The position numbers and the translations under genes were made by a program. Of a DNA stretch of 64,000 nucleotides, positions 9,662-18,443 are shown piece by piece. Origin of the DNA: Actinomadura pelletieri DSM 43383 (GTDB taxonomy: Bacteria > Actinomycetota > Actinomycetes > Streptosporangiales > Streptosporangiaceae); the NCBI RefSeq assembly GCF_003634705.1, contig NZ_RBWU01000007.1, positions 62,001-126,000 of the forward strand, written 5' to 3'. Below the pieces are notes generated by a model. That model was not told the origin of the DNA. It saw nothing but the letters and a program-made list of their open reading frames with translations, and did not search any database. Numbering within the stretch: the stretch's first letter is position 1; the number at the start of each line of letters is the position of its first letter.

Positions 9662-10672
9662 GTGATTCAGATCGAAAAACTCCGAAAGGTGTACCGCGGC
9701 CGAGACCGCGAGATCACCGCCGTCGACGGCGTCGACCTCACCGTCGCCGAGGGCGAGGTCTTCGGCGTCCTCGGACGCAGCGGCGCCGGCAAGAGCACGC
9801 TGCTGCGCTGCGTCAACCTGCTGGAACGTCCCGACGACGGCCGCGTCGTGATCGACGGCCGTGAGCTGCTCACCCTGCGCGGCGCCGAACTGCGCCGGGC
9901 GCGCCAGGGCATCGGCATGATCCACCAGCATTTCGGGCTGCTCGGCAGCCGCACCGTCGCCGGAAACGTCGCGTTCCCCCTGGAGATCATGGGCGTGCCC
10001 CGCGCGGAGCGGGCCCGGCGCGTCGCCGAACTGCTCGACCTCGTCGGCCTCGCCGACCACGCGAAGGCCTATCCGGCGCAGATCTCCGGCGGCCAGAAAC
10101 AGCGCGTCGGCATCGCCCGCGCCCTGGCCGGACGTCCGAAGGTCCTGCTGTCGGACGAGGCGACGTCCGCGCTCGACCCCGAGACCACGGCATCGATCCT
10201 TAACCTGCTGCGCGACCTGAACCGGCGGCTCGGCCTGACCATCCTGCTGATCACCCATGAGATGGACGTGGTCAAGAGCATCTGCGACTCGGCCGCGATC
10301 ATGCGCGACGGCCGTCTCACCGAGTCGGGCCCGGTGCCCGAGCTCCTCGCCCGTCCGGACTCCGAGCTGGCGCGCGACCTGTTCCCGCTGCCACCCGCCG
10401 AACCCCGTGACGGCACCACCCTCGTCGAGGTCACGTTCGTCGGCGCCGTCGCCGACGAACCGTTCGTGTCGGCCCTGGCCCGCAAGTACGCCCTGGACGT
10501 CAACATCCTCGGCGGCGCGGTCGAGACCGTCGCCGGTGAGCGGGTCGGCCGCCTCCAGCTCGAACTGCCCGGCGACCCGTCCCTGAACGCCGCCCAGCTC
10601 GCGTTCCTGCGCGAGTCCGGCCTGACCGTGACCGTGCTGAACCCCACGAACCCCGAGGAGAAGGCGCGATGA
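9662..10672 (+). CDS. metN: Methionine ABC transporter ATP-binding protein MetN
   Basis: This is the ATPase of the D/L-methionine importer, 336 residues. Walker A is GRSGAGKST, the ABC signature is ISGGQKQRVGIARAL and Walker B is VLLSDEAT. The C-terminal roughly 75 residues (VEVTFVGAVADEPFVSALA onward) form the NIL/ACT-like domain through which intracellular methionine inhibits transport in characterised MetN proteins. The start is GTG with a weak ribosome binding site; an in-frame stop upstream excludes an earlier start. The gene overlaps metI by four bases. Confidence 0.95.
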   Translation: MIQIEKLRKVYRGRDREITAVDGVDLTVAEGEVFGVLGRSGAGKSTLLRCVNLLERPDDGRVVIDGRELLTLRGAELRRARQGIGMIHQHFGLLGSRTVAGNVAFPLEIMGVPRAERARRVAELLDLVGLADHAKAYPAQISGGQKQRVGIARALAGRPKVLLSDEATSALDPETTASILNLLRDLNRRLGLTILLITHEMDVVKSICDSAAIMRDGRLTESGPVPELLARPDSELARDLFPLPPAEPRDGTTLVEVTFVGAVADEPFVSALARKYALDVNILGGAVETVAGERVGRLQLELPGDPSLNAAQLAFLRESGLTVTVLNPTNPEEKAR

Positions 10673-11325
10673 GCTGGGACGAGGTCACCCCGCTGCTGTG
10701 GCCGGCCACGGTCGACACGCTCGTCATGACCGGTGTTGCCACGCTGTTCACCGCCGTCCTCGGGCTGCTGCTCGGGGTGCTGCTCGTGGTCACCGGGCGC
10801 GGCGGGCTGCTGCCCGCGCCGCCGGTCAACCGGGTGCTCGGCCTGGTCGTCGACATCGGACGGTCGCTGCCGTTCCTGATCCTGATGGTGGCGATCATCC
10901 CGTTCACCCGGGCGGTCGTCGGCACCAGCATCGGGAACGCGGCCGCGATCGTCCCGCTGACGGTGGGCGCCATTCCGTTCTACGCGCGGCTCGTCGAGAT
11001 CGCGTTGCGCGAGGTGGACCCCGGCGTCGTCGCCGCGGCGAACGCGATGGGCGCCACCCGCCGCGAGATCGTCGGCAAGGTCCTGCTGCGGGAGGCGCGG
11101 CCGGGCCTGGTGTCCGGGCTGACCGTCACCGTGATCGCGCTGATCGGCTACACGGCCATGGCCGGGACGGTCGGCGGCGGTGGGCTCGGCAACCTCGCCG
11201 TCGTCTACGGCTACGAGCGCTTCGAGACCAGGGTCATGGTCGCCACGGTGGCGCTGCTCGTCGTGATCGTCCTGGCCGTCCAGGCGGTCGGGGATCTCGT
11301 CGCCCGCCGCCTGACCCACAAGTAA
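10669..11325 (+). CDS. metI: Methionine ABC transporter permease MetI
   Basis: This is the membrane subunit of the methionine importer, 218 residues with about five transmembrane helices. The EAA loop that contacts MetN is visible as ANAMGATRREIVGKVLLREA. The ATG overlaps the metN stop (ATGA), so translation is coupled. Length and arrangement are normal for the family. Confidence 0.95.
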   Translation: MSWDEVTPLLWPATVDTLVMTGVATLFTAVLGLLLGVLLVVTGRGGLLPAPPVNRVLGLVVDIGRSLPFLILMVAIIPFTRAVVGTSIGNAAAIVPLTVGAIPFYARLVEIALREVDPGVVAAANAMGATRREIVGKVLLREARPGLVSGLTVTVIALIGYTAMAGTVGGGGLGNLAVVYGYERFETRVMVATVALLVVIVLAVQAVGDLVARRLTHK

Positions 11326-11355
11326 CCGCTGAAGACACAGAGAAAGGCACCTGTC

Positions 11356-12171
11356 GTGCTACGCAAGATCACTGTCGCGCTGGCCTCCGTCGGGCTCCTC
11401 GCGGGACTGACCGCGTGCGGCTCGTCGTCGGCGTCCGACGATCCGGACGCCCCGCTGAAGGTCGCGGTCAACCCCGTCCCGCACGGCGACATCCTGACCT
11501 ACGTCAAGGACAATCTGGCGGCCGAGAACGGGCTGAAGATCGACGTCGTGACGTTCAACGACTACCAGCAGCCGAACACGGCGCTGAAGGAGAAGCAGGT
11601 CACGGCCAACTACTTCCAGCACGTCCCCTTCATGAAGGAGTTCGAGAACGAGTCCGGGACGAAGCTGACGTTCGTCGCGCCCGTCCACCTGGAACCGCTC
11701 GGCGTCTACTCCAAGAAGGTCAAGAACCTGGGGGCGGTGCCGCGCGGCGCGACGGTCGCCGTACCGAACGACCCGGCCAACCAGGGCCGCGCGCTCAAGC
11801 TGCTCGCCGCCAACGGGCTGCTCACCCTGAAGCCGGACGCCCCGGCCACCGCCACCGAACGCGACATCGCGAGCAACCCCAAGGAGCTGAAGGTGAAGCC
11901 GCTGAAGGCCGCGCAGCTGCCCCGGTCGCTGGCGGACGTGGACCTCTCGGTGATCAACGGGAACTACGCGATCGAGGCGGGTCTCGCCCCCAACAAGGAC
12001 GCGCTCGCCGCCGAGAAGCCCGCGGGCAACCCCTACGCCAACGGCGTCGTCACGCTGCCCGAGAACAAGGACGATCCGCGCGTGCGGAAGCTCGTCCGGC
12101 TTCTCCAGGGTCCCGAGGTCAGGAAGTTCGTCGCGGACAAGTACCAGGGATCGGTGCTCGTGGCGTCCTGA
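11356..12171 (+). CDS. metQ: Methionine-binding lipoprotein MetQ
   Basis: This is the substrate-binding protein of the importer, 271 residues of the NlpA family. The N-terminus is a lipoprotein signal peptide with a lipobox LTAC before GSSSAS, so the mature protein is anchored on the outer face of the membrane. The family core appears as LKVAVNPVPHGDIL and KLTFVAPVHLEPLGVYS. The start is GTG. It follows metI by 30 bases; a radical SAM operon begins 105 bases downstream on the same strand. Confidence 0.93.
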   Translation: MLRKITVALASVGLLAGLTACGSSSASDDPDAPLKVAVNPVPHGDILTYVKDNLAAENGLKIDVVTFNDYQQPNTALKEKQVTANYFQHVPFMKEFENESGTKLTFVAPVHLEPLGVYSKKVKNLGAVPRGATVAVPNDPANQGRALKLLAANGLLTLKPDAPATATERDIASNPKELKVKPLKAAQLPRSLADVDLSVINGNYAIEAGLAPNKDALAAEKPAGNPYANGVVTLPENKDDPRVRKLVRLLQGPEVRKFVADKYQGSVLVAS

Positions 12172-12276
12172 CCCCAACAAAGCGGGCGAATCAGAGGAAA
12201 CCCGGGGATTGCGCGGTGTACTGTCCGTCGCTCCTGATAGGACAGGGCCCGACGATCTCGCTCGCGAAGGGGACCC

Positions 12277-13242
12277 ATGGGCGTTTACCAGCACCTCGAA
12301 GAGTACGTCGGCCTGCCGGTGGTCACGTTCAACGAAGAGACGCGACCGGACGAGACCGAGGACGACGGCCGCGGGTCGGGACCCGCCGGAGATCTCCCGC
12401 CCGCGGCCGAGGCCGCCTGGTTCATCGGGACCTCCTACGACGAGGAGCCCTTCGGGGACGTGTTCGCGCGGTTCCTCCAGACGGTCGACACCACCGAGGT
12501 CACGGCCCTGATCATCGGCTACTGGGGCGCGTCCTATGACAACGACGTCGCCGACCCGGTCGATCTGCTGGAGAAGGCCGCCGCGTCGTTCCCGAAACTG
12601 AAGGCGCTGTTCCTCGGCGACATCACCGGGGAGGAGTCGGAGATCTCCTGGATCGAGCACTCCGACATCTCCCCGCTGTTCACCGCGTTCCCCGGCCTGG
12701 AGCGGTTCGAGGTCCGCGGCGCGCAGGGGCTGCGGCTCGAACCGATCAAGAGCGACCGGCTGAGGGTGCTGCGGTTCGAGTCGGGCGGGTTGCCCGCCCA
12801 CGTCGTCCGGACCGTGGGAGCGAGCGACCTGCCGAACCTGGAGCATCTCGACCTGTGGCTCGGCGACGGCAACTACGGCGGTGACGCGACCGTCGCCGAC
12901 CTCGCGCCGTTCCTCAGCGGCGAACGGTTCCCCGCCCTGCGCCATCTCGGCCTGGAGGACAGCGAGATCCAGGACGAGATCGCGGCGGCGGTCGCGGGCG
13001 CGCCCGTCGTGGCCCGGTTGGAGTCGCTCAGCCTCGCGATGGGGATCCTCACCGACCAGGGGGCCGAGGCGCTGCTGTCCGGTCAGCCGCTGACCCATCT
13101 GCGCGAGCTCGACCTGCACCACCACTTCCTGTCGGACGCCATGGTGGAGCGGGTCAAGGCGGCGCTGCCCGACGTCGAGGTCGACCTGGACGAGCAGGAG
13201 AAGCCGGACGACGACTGGCGGTTCGTCGCGGTGTCGGAGTGA
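12277..13242 (+). CDS. STM4015-family leucine-rich protein
   Basis: This 321-residue protein is the first gene of a five-gene operon named after Salmonella STM4011-STM4015. From about residue 125 it shows leucine-rich spacing (PNLEHLDLWLGD, LRHLGLEDSEI, LRELDLHHHFLS), consistent with a curved repeat domain for protein or peptide binding. The N-terminal part (LPVVTFN, WFIGTSYDEEPF, LIIGYWG) is a separate alpha/beta region, and the tail is acidic. A good ribosome binding site (AAGGGGA) precedes the ATG. It overlaps the next gene by four bases (GTGA). The family is widespread, but I know of no assigned function; scaffold or substrate-recognition roles are guesses. Confidence 0.85.
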   Translation: MGVYQHLEEYVGLPVVTFNEETRPDETEDDGRGSGPAGDLPPAAEAAWFIGTSYDEEPFGDVFARFLQTVDTTEVTALIIGYWGASYDNDVADPVDLLEKAAASFPKLKALFLGDITGEESEISWIEHSDISPLFTAFPGLERFEVRGAQGLRLEPIKSDRLRVLRFESGGLPAHVVRTVGASDLPNLEHLDLWLGDGNYGGDATVADLAPFLSGERFPALRHLGLEDSEIQDEIAAAVAGAPVVARLESLSLAMGILTDQGAEALLSGQPLTHLRELDLHHHFLSDAMVERVKAALPDVEVDLDEQEKPDDDWRFVAVSE

Positions 13243-14330
13243 CGTTCGTTGTCGTCGGCACCCCCGGCGACCGGCGTCCCGCGTTGTTCGCGGCGGCATG
13301 CCGGTCGTCGGGGCTGCCCGAGCCCCGGCTCGTCGCCTGGACGGACGTGCTCCGCGGCGCCGACCTCGACCTGCGCCCCGGTGACCTGCTGCGCGTCGAC
13401 TCGCCGGGGGAGGACCCGGAGGCCGACGCGCTGTTGCGCGGCCCGGGCGACCCGGCCCGGGTCGGGGGCGGAGCGCGCTGGTACCGGACGTTCACGACGG
13501 CCCTCGGACGGCTGTCGGCGGCGGCGTCGGCCGCGGGGGCGCGGCTTCTCGGCGATGTCGGGGAGATCGCGGTCATGTTCGACAAGCGGCTCGCGCATGC
13601 CCGTCTCAGCGCGGCCGGGGTGCCCGTCCCGCCCGTCCTACCGGAGGTCGACGGCTACGCGGCGCTTCGTTCGTGTATGGACGAGTCGGGGGAGCGGCGG
13701 GTGTTCGTCAAACCGGCACACGGCTCGTCCGCGTCGGGGGTCGTCGCGTTGCAGGTCGCGCCGGGCCGGGTGAAGGCGGTCACGTCGGCGTCCATGTCGG
13801 AGGGCGGCGTGGTCAACTCGCTGCGCGTGCGCGCCTACGAGACCGAGCACGAGGTCGCGGCCCTCGTCGACCGGCTCGCGCCCGACGGGCTGCACGTGGA
13901 GCGGTGGATTCCGAAGGCCACGGTCGGCGGTCGCGTGTTCGATCTGCGGGTCGTCGTCATCGACGGTGAGCCGACGCACGCGGTCGCCCGGACGAGCCGT
14001 CACCCGATGACGAACCTGCATCTGGGCGGTGCGAGAGGCGATCTGGCCGCGGTGCGACGCGCCCTCGGACCGGGCGGGTGGCGGCGGGCCCTCGCCGTGT
14101 GCGAGCGGGCCGCCGCCTGCTTCCCAGGGAGTCTCATGGTCGGCGTCGACCTGCTCGTCGGTCGGGGGATGAAGCGGCTCGCGGTCTGCGAGGTCAACGC
14201 GTTCGGCGACCTGCTGCCCGGGCTGACCGGTTTCCCCGGCGGCCCCGCGGAGCGGCTCGACACCTATGCCGCCCAGGTCAGAGCCGTCCTCGCCGGCACA
14301 ACGGGGAAAACGGTATGCGTCACGACATGA
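13239..14330 (+). CDS. STM4014-family ATP-grasp protein
   Basis: This is a 363-residue protein with an ATP-grasp fold. RVFVKPAHGSSASGVV carries the nucleotide-binding Lys and Gly-rich loop, FDLRVVVIDGEP is the strand pair seen in RimK-like ligases, and the metal-binding Glu and Asn appear in AVCEVNAFGDLLPG. The N-terminal pre-grasp part (residues about 1-110) is variable. ATP-grasp enzymes join a carboxylate to an amine or thiol through an acyl phosphate, so a ligation step is likely; the partners are unknown. The start is GTG, overlapping the preceding stop, and the 3' end overlaps the next gene. Confidence 0.87.
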   Translation: MTFVVVGTPGDRRPALFAAACRSSGLPEPRLVAWTDVLRGADLDLRPGDLLRVDSPGEDPEADALLRGPGDPARVGGGARWYRTFTTALGRLSAAASAAGARLLGDVGEIAVMFDKRLAHARLSAAGVPVPPVLPEVDGYAALRSCMDESGERRVFVKPAHGSSASGVVALQVAPGRVKAVTSASMSEGGVVNSLRVRAYETEHEVAALVDRLAPDGLHVERWIPKATVGGRVFDLRVVVIDGEPTHAVARTSRHPMTNLHLGGARGDLAAVRRALGPGGWRRALAVCERAAACFPGSLMVGVDLLVGRGMKRLAVCEVNAFGDLLPGLTGFPGGPAERLDTYAAQVRAVLAGTTGKTVCVTT

Positions 14331-15118
14331 ATGACATCGTCGGCAGTCATGACCTGCTGATGGTCACGCTCGACACCCTCCGCCACGACGTGGCCGCCGA
14401 ACTGGCCGCGTCCGGTGAGACGCCCACCTTGGCGGGGCTTCTCCCGGACGGCCGCTGGGAACGCCGCCACACGCCGGGCAGCTTCACCTACGCCGCCCAC
14501 GCGGCGATGCTGGCCGGATTCCTGCCGACACCCGCGACGCCCGGACCGCACCCGCGTCTGTTCGCCGGAACGTTCCCGGGCAGCGCGACGACCACCGACG
14601 GCACCTGGACGTTCGACGCCCCCGACCTGCCGTCCGGGCTCGCCGCCGCCGGGTACCACACGGTCTGCGTGGGCGGTGTCGGGTTCTTCAACAAGCTGAC
14701 ACCGCTCGGTTCAGCGCTGCCGTCACTGTTCGCCGAAAGTCATTGGGAGCGCGAGTTCGGCGTGACCGAACCGAAGTCGCTGTCCAACCAGATCGACCGC
14801 GTCGCCGAAATCATGGCGCGTCTGCCCGCCGACCGTCGCCTGTTCATGCTGGTGAACGTCGCGTCCCTGCACCAGCCCAACTGGTTCTACCTGGACGGCG
14901 CCACACCCTCGGACGGAGACACCCGCGCAAGCCACGCCGCCGCGCTCCGGCACATCGACGCGCACATCGACCGCCTGTTCGCACTGATGCGCCGCCCTTG
15001 CTTCGTCATCGTCTGCTCCGACCATGGGACGGCGTACGGCGAGGACGGCCACACCGGGCACCGCATCGGCCACGAAGTCGTCTGGACCGTCCCGTACGGG
15101 GAGTTCGTTCTGTCGTGA
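14315..15118 (+). CDS. STM4013-family sulfatase/phosphatase-fold hydrolase
   Basis: This 267-residue protein belongs to the alkaline phosphatase superfamily. LLMVTLDTLRHD near residue 20 supplies the first metal Asp, SFTYAAHAAMLAG lies where the Thr/Ser nucleophile is expected, and CSDHGTAYGEDGHTGH carries the later Asp-His and His ligands. It lacks the CxPxR formylglycine motif, so it is unlikely to be a true sulfatase; phosphodi- or monoester hydrolysis is more likely. The ATG at 14315 has GGGGA seven bases upstream and overlaps STM4014 by 16 bases; the ATG at 14327 is an alternative with an ATGA overlap. Confidence 0.85.
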   Translation: MRHDMNDIVGSHDLLMVTLDTLRHDVAAELAASGETPTLAGLLPDGRWERRHTPGSFTYAAHAAMLAGFLPTPATPGPHPRLFAGTFPGSATTTDGTWTFDAPDLPSGLAAAGYHTVCVGGVGFFNKLTPLGSALPSLFAESHWEREFGVTEPKSLSNQIDRVAEIMARLPADRRLFMLVNVASLHQPNWFYLDGATPSDGDTRASHAAALRHIDAHIDRLFALMRRPCFVIVCSDHGTAYGEDGHTGHRIGHEVVWTVPYGEFVLS

Positions 15119-16398
15119 ATCCGTACCAGGCGTACGTCTACGCCTATCCGCACAAGACCGCGTACCGTCCGTTTCCCGTCCCGCCCGCACTGCGCGATGT
15201 CTGGGCCGGTGAGTCAGTCGACGCGCTCTTCCTCTACATGCACGTGCCCTTCTGCGAGATGCGGTGCGGCTTCTGCAACCTGTTCACCCGCACCGGCGCG
15301 CCCGAAGAGCTGACCGGCGCCTATCTGGACGCCCTCGACCGCCAGGCCACCGCCGTCCTGGACGCCCTGGGCGATACCGGCTCGTTCGCGACGGCCGCGT
15401 TCGGCGGAGGCACTCCGACCTACCTCACCGCGCACGAACTGGAACGCCTCTGCGACATCGCCGGCCGATTCCGGGGATTCGGCGCGATTCCGCTCGGTGT
15501 GGAGACCTCACCGGCCACCGCGACCACCGACCGGTTGACCGTCCTCGCCGACCGGGGAACGACCCGGATCTCCATCGGCGTGCAGAGCTTCCTCGACGAC
15601 GAGGCCCGCGCGGCCGTCCGGCCACAGAAACGCGCCGAGGTCGAGGCGGCGCTGGACCGGATCCGCGCCGTGGGCTTCCCGACCCTCAACATCGACCTCA
15701 TCTACGGCATCGACGGCCAGACACCCGCGACCTGGACCCGTTCCCTGGACGCCGCGCTCGCCTGGCGTCCCGAGGAGATCTACCTCTATCCCCTCTACGT
15801 CCGGCCACTGACCGGCCTCGGCCATCGCGCGAAGGACTGGGACGACCACCGCCTCGGCCTCTACCGGATCGGCCGGGACCACCTCCTCGCCGAAGGCTAC
15901 GAACAGGTGTCGATGCGGATGTTCCGCCTGCCCTCCGACACCGCCAACGGCACCGAATACTGCTGCCAGACCGACGGAATGGTCGGACTGGGCTGCGGAG
16001 CCCGCTCGTACACCTCACGCCTGCACTACTCGTTCGAGTACGCGGTCGAGACGCGTGCGGTGCGTTCCATCATCGACGACTACGTCCGCGAGGACGACTT
16101 CACCACCGCCCGCGTCGGTTTCCAGATGGACGACGACGAACGCCGCCGCCGCCACCTCATCCAGTCGCTCCTGCAAGCGGAAGGATTGGACCGAAGCCTC
16201 TACAGATCCCGCTTCGGCACAGACCCGCTGGACGACTTCCCCCTCGACCTCAAGACCTTCCAAGACCGCGGATGGCTGGACACGTCCGAGAACACGCTAC
16301 GGCTGACACCGGAAGGGCTCGCCTACTCCGACGCCATCGGCCCCGCATTGTTCTCACCACACGTCCAGGCGCTGATGGCGTCCTACGAGGCCCGCTGA
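15115..16398 (+). CDS. STM4012-family radical SAM protein (HemN-like)
   Basis: This is a 427-residue radical SAM enzyme. Cys47, Cys51 and Cys54 in CEMRCGFC form the CxxxCxxC iron-sulfur site, and GGGTP is the SAM-binding motif. Overall shape and the C-terminal domain (EYCCQTDGMVGLGCGARSY, then a winged-helix-like HLIQSLLQAEGLD region) match the HemN/HemW group, but the locus has no heme genes. It starts with GTG overlapping the previous stop, and its own stop overlaps the next ATG (TGATG). The substrate is unknown; it acts in the cytoplasm. Confidence 0.9.
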   Translation: MNPYQAYVYAYPHKTAYRPFPVPPALRDVWAGESVDALFLYMHVPFCEMRCGFCNLFTRTGAPEELTGAYLDALDRQATAVLDALGDTGSFATAAFGGGTPTYLTAHELERLCDIAGRFRGFGAIPLGVETSPATATTDRLTVLADRGTTRISIGVQSFLDDEARAAVRPQKRAEVEAALDRIRAVGFPTLNIDLIYGIDGQTPATWTRSLDAALAWRPEEIYLYPLYVRPLTGLGHRAKDWDDHRLGLYRIGRDHLLAEGYEQVSMRMFRLPSDTANGTEYCCQTDGMVGLGCGARSYTSRLHYSFEYAVETRAVRSIIDDYVREDDFTTARVGFQMDDDERRRRHLIQSLLQAEGLDRSLYRSRFGTDPLDDFPLDLKTFQDRGWLDTSENTLRLTPEGLAYSDAIGPALFSPHVQALMASYEAR

Positions 16399-17252
16399 TG
16401 GAACACCTGACCATCCTCTACCGGGGCCCGCTCGCCAGTTGCGACTACGACTGTCCGTACTGCCCGTTCGCCAAACGCCGCGACACCACCGACCAACTCC
16501 GCGCCGACCGTGCCGCACTCGAACGCTTCACGGCATGGGTCACCGCCCAGGAGCACCGGATCTCCGTCCTCTTCACACCCTGGGGCGAGGGTCTCGTCCG
16601 ATCCTGGTACCGGCGCGCCCTCGTCGAACTGAGCCACCTGCCGCACATCGAACGCGTCGCGATCCAGACGAACCTGAGCCACCGCGTGTCATGGACGTCC
16701 GACGCCGACCCCACCCGCCTGGCGTTGTGGGCCACGTACCACCCCGGACAGGTGCCCTACGACCGGTTCCTCGGCAAATGCCATGACCTGGACGCCCGCG
16801 GGGTGCGGTTCAGCGTCGGCATCGTCGGGCTGCCGGACCACCTCGACGACGCCCGACGCCTCCGCGCCGACCTGCCCGCCGGAACGTACCTGTGGGTCAA
16901 CGCCGCCGAAGGCCACCGCTACAGCGACGCCGAGGCGGACTCCTGGACGGCCATCGACCCCCTGTTCCCGGTGAGCCGCCACCCGCACCGCAGCCGGGGC
17001 CTTCCCTGCCGAACGGGCGACACCGTCATCTCCGTCGACGGCGACGGAACCGTCCGCCGCTGCCACTTCGTCCCCACCGTCCTGGGCAACCTCTACGACG
17101 ACTCGTTCCGTACCGCCCTCGCTCCCCGCCCCTGCCCCCTCGACACATGCGACTGCCACATCGGCTACGTCCACCTGGAACCCCTCGGCCTGTACAACAC
17201 CTTCGCCGGAGGCATCCTGGAACGCATCCCCACCCTCCTCACCCACAGCTAG
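16398..17252 (+). CDS. STM4011-family radical SAM protein
   Basis: This is a 284-residue radical SAM enzyme, the last gene of the operon. The cluster-binding motif is CDYDCPYC (Cys15, Cys19, Cys22), close to the N-terminus. The C-terminal third has further cysteines (PCRTGD, RRCHFVP, CPLDTCDCH) that look like a SPASM/twitch-type auxiliary cluster domain, as in peptide-modifying radical SAM enzymes. The ATG shares one base with the STM4012 stop codon. A strong hairpin terminator follows. Two different radical SAM enzymes encoded together suggest consecutive chemical steps on one substrate. Confidence 0.88.
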   Translation: MEHLTILYRGPLASCDYDCPYCPFAKRRDTTDQLRADRAALERFTAWVTAQEHRISVLFTPWGEGLVRSWYRRALVELSHLPHIERVAIQTNLSHRVSWTSDADPTRLALWATYHPGQVPYDRFLGKCHDLDARGVRFSVGIVGLPDHLDDARRLRADLPAGTYLWVNAAEGHRYSDAEADSWTAIDPLFPVSRHPHRSRGLPCRTGDTVISVDGDGTVRRCHFVPTVLGNLYDDSFRTALAPRPCPLDTCDCHIGYVHLEPLGLYNTFAGGILERIPTLLTHS

Positions 17253-17266
17253 ACCCGGAACGGGTG

Positions 17267-17296
17267 CCCGCCCGGGGTTGGGTTGCCCCGGGCGGG
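17267..17296. terminator. Bidirectional hairpin terminator
   Basis: An 11-bp perfect GC stem (CCCGCCCGGGG / CCCCGGGCGGG) with an 8-base loop separates the STM4011 stop from the stop of the convergent DUF6745-like gene. It can serve both strands. Confidence 0.65.
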
Positions 17297-17301
17297 TGGG
17301 G

Positions 17302-18433
17302 TCAGGTCTGCTTTTCGGGGTGGTAGTCGGCCTCGTCCACGCCGAACGTCCAGGCGACGCCCGCGCGGGCCGTGCGGGTGTCGGGTGGGACGCGCAGGTA
17401 GTAGGTGCGGTGGCTGCCGTCAGGCTCCGGGGTGGAGTTCACCACCTCCACCATGACCACCGGTTCGTCGCCGGGCAGGTCGATCGACCACAGGACGCCC
17501 GTCTCGTCGCGGTGCAGGGGACGCGCGCCGGTCTCGGCCAGGTAGCGGTCGTAGCCGAAGATCTCCAGCATCACCCGGCGCAGCTCGGCGTTCTCCTCGG
17601 AGAGGATGCGCGCCGCCGTGAGGCCGGTCAGCGAGTCGATGAAGTCGTGGGGGATCGGCATGCCGCGCCAGGCGTGCAACGCGAAACCGTCGGGGTAGGC
17701 GAGGGCGGGGCCGTCGCCGCGGTGCAGCCGGCCGGGCTCGTCGCGGTGCAGCTCGGACGGGCGTTCCGAAAGGATCGCCAGCCGCTCGTAGGGCCACCAC
17801 CAGCCGGTGGCGCGGGCCGCCTCGGCGAGACCCGCGAGCGGGCCGTCCAGCCGTCCGAGCGTCTCGAACAGTGCCAGCCACGGCGCGTCGTGCTGGCCGA
17901 GGACCGCGTCGAGCGACGCGCTGCGCAGGAGGGACGCCGCCTCCGTCCGCTCGGCGGACGCCTCGCCCTCGCCCTCGGCCACCGCCCCGATCGCGGCGCG
18001 GACTCGCGTGACCAGGGACTGCACCTGGTCCCAGAGGAGACCACCCGTCTCGGCCCACACGCGGCCACTGCTCCGGCCCCTGTTCGGAACAGGCCGCGGC
18101 GCGTTCGGTCTCCCACGGCTGCGTTCGCACCGAGGCGAGGACGCTCGCCCCGGCGGCGGCGCCCGCAAGGTCGGTTCTGGCGCTGTCGACGAGGTCACCG
18201 AGCCCCGCGGCGTTCAGCGTGTCGCCGTGCCCGGCCAGGACGGCCGCCGCCGCGGCGCCGCGGACGGGGGAGGGCACCCAGATGTACCGTTCGGGGGCGT
18301 CCAGACCGGCGGCCGTGTACGCCGCCGCGACGGCGGCCTCCGCCCGGTCGCGGTCGGCGGGGCCGGTGTCGAACGCGACCGACTGCCAGTCGCCCACCAC
18401 GTAGTGGGCCTCGCGTGCTGTGACGGTGAGCAT
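17302..18433 (-). pseudogene. DUF6745-like gene interrupted by a frameshift
   Basis: Two open frames together make one protein of about 376 residues. The N-terminal part begins MLTVTAREAHYVVGDW at 18433 with a strong GAAGGGG site, and the C-terminal part continues from GRVWAETGGLLWDQ to the end near 17302. The join is at about 18061-18064: removing one C restores EQW-RVWAETGG. The C-terminal region (IDLPGDEPVVMVEVVNSTPEPDG) is what I recall from the DUF6745 family of unknown function. Coding quality is good on both sides, so either the loss is very recent or this is a sequencing error. It lies 10 bases after the 108-aa gene and probably shares its transcript. Confidence 0.75.
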
Positions 18434-18443
18434 CCCGGCCCCT

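Noticed and set aside
12172..12276. Precursor-peptide gene for the radical SAM operon
   Set aside because: No short frame with a ribosome binding site and a leader/core pattern is present in the 105-base gap or after 17252.
14743..15114. N-terminal extension of STM4012
   Set aside because: The upstream frame lies inside STM4013 and is Arg/Pro-rich; the family start is the GTG overlapping the STM4013 stop.
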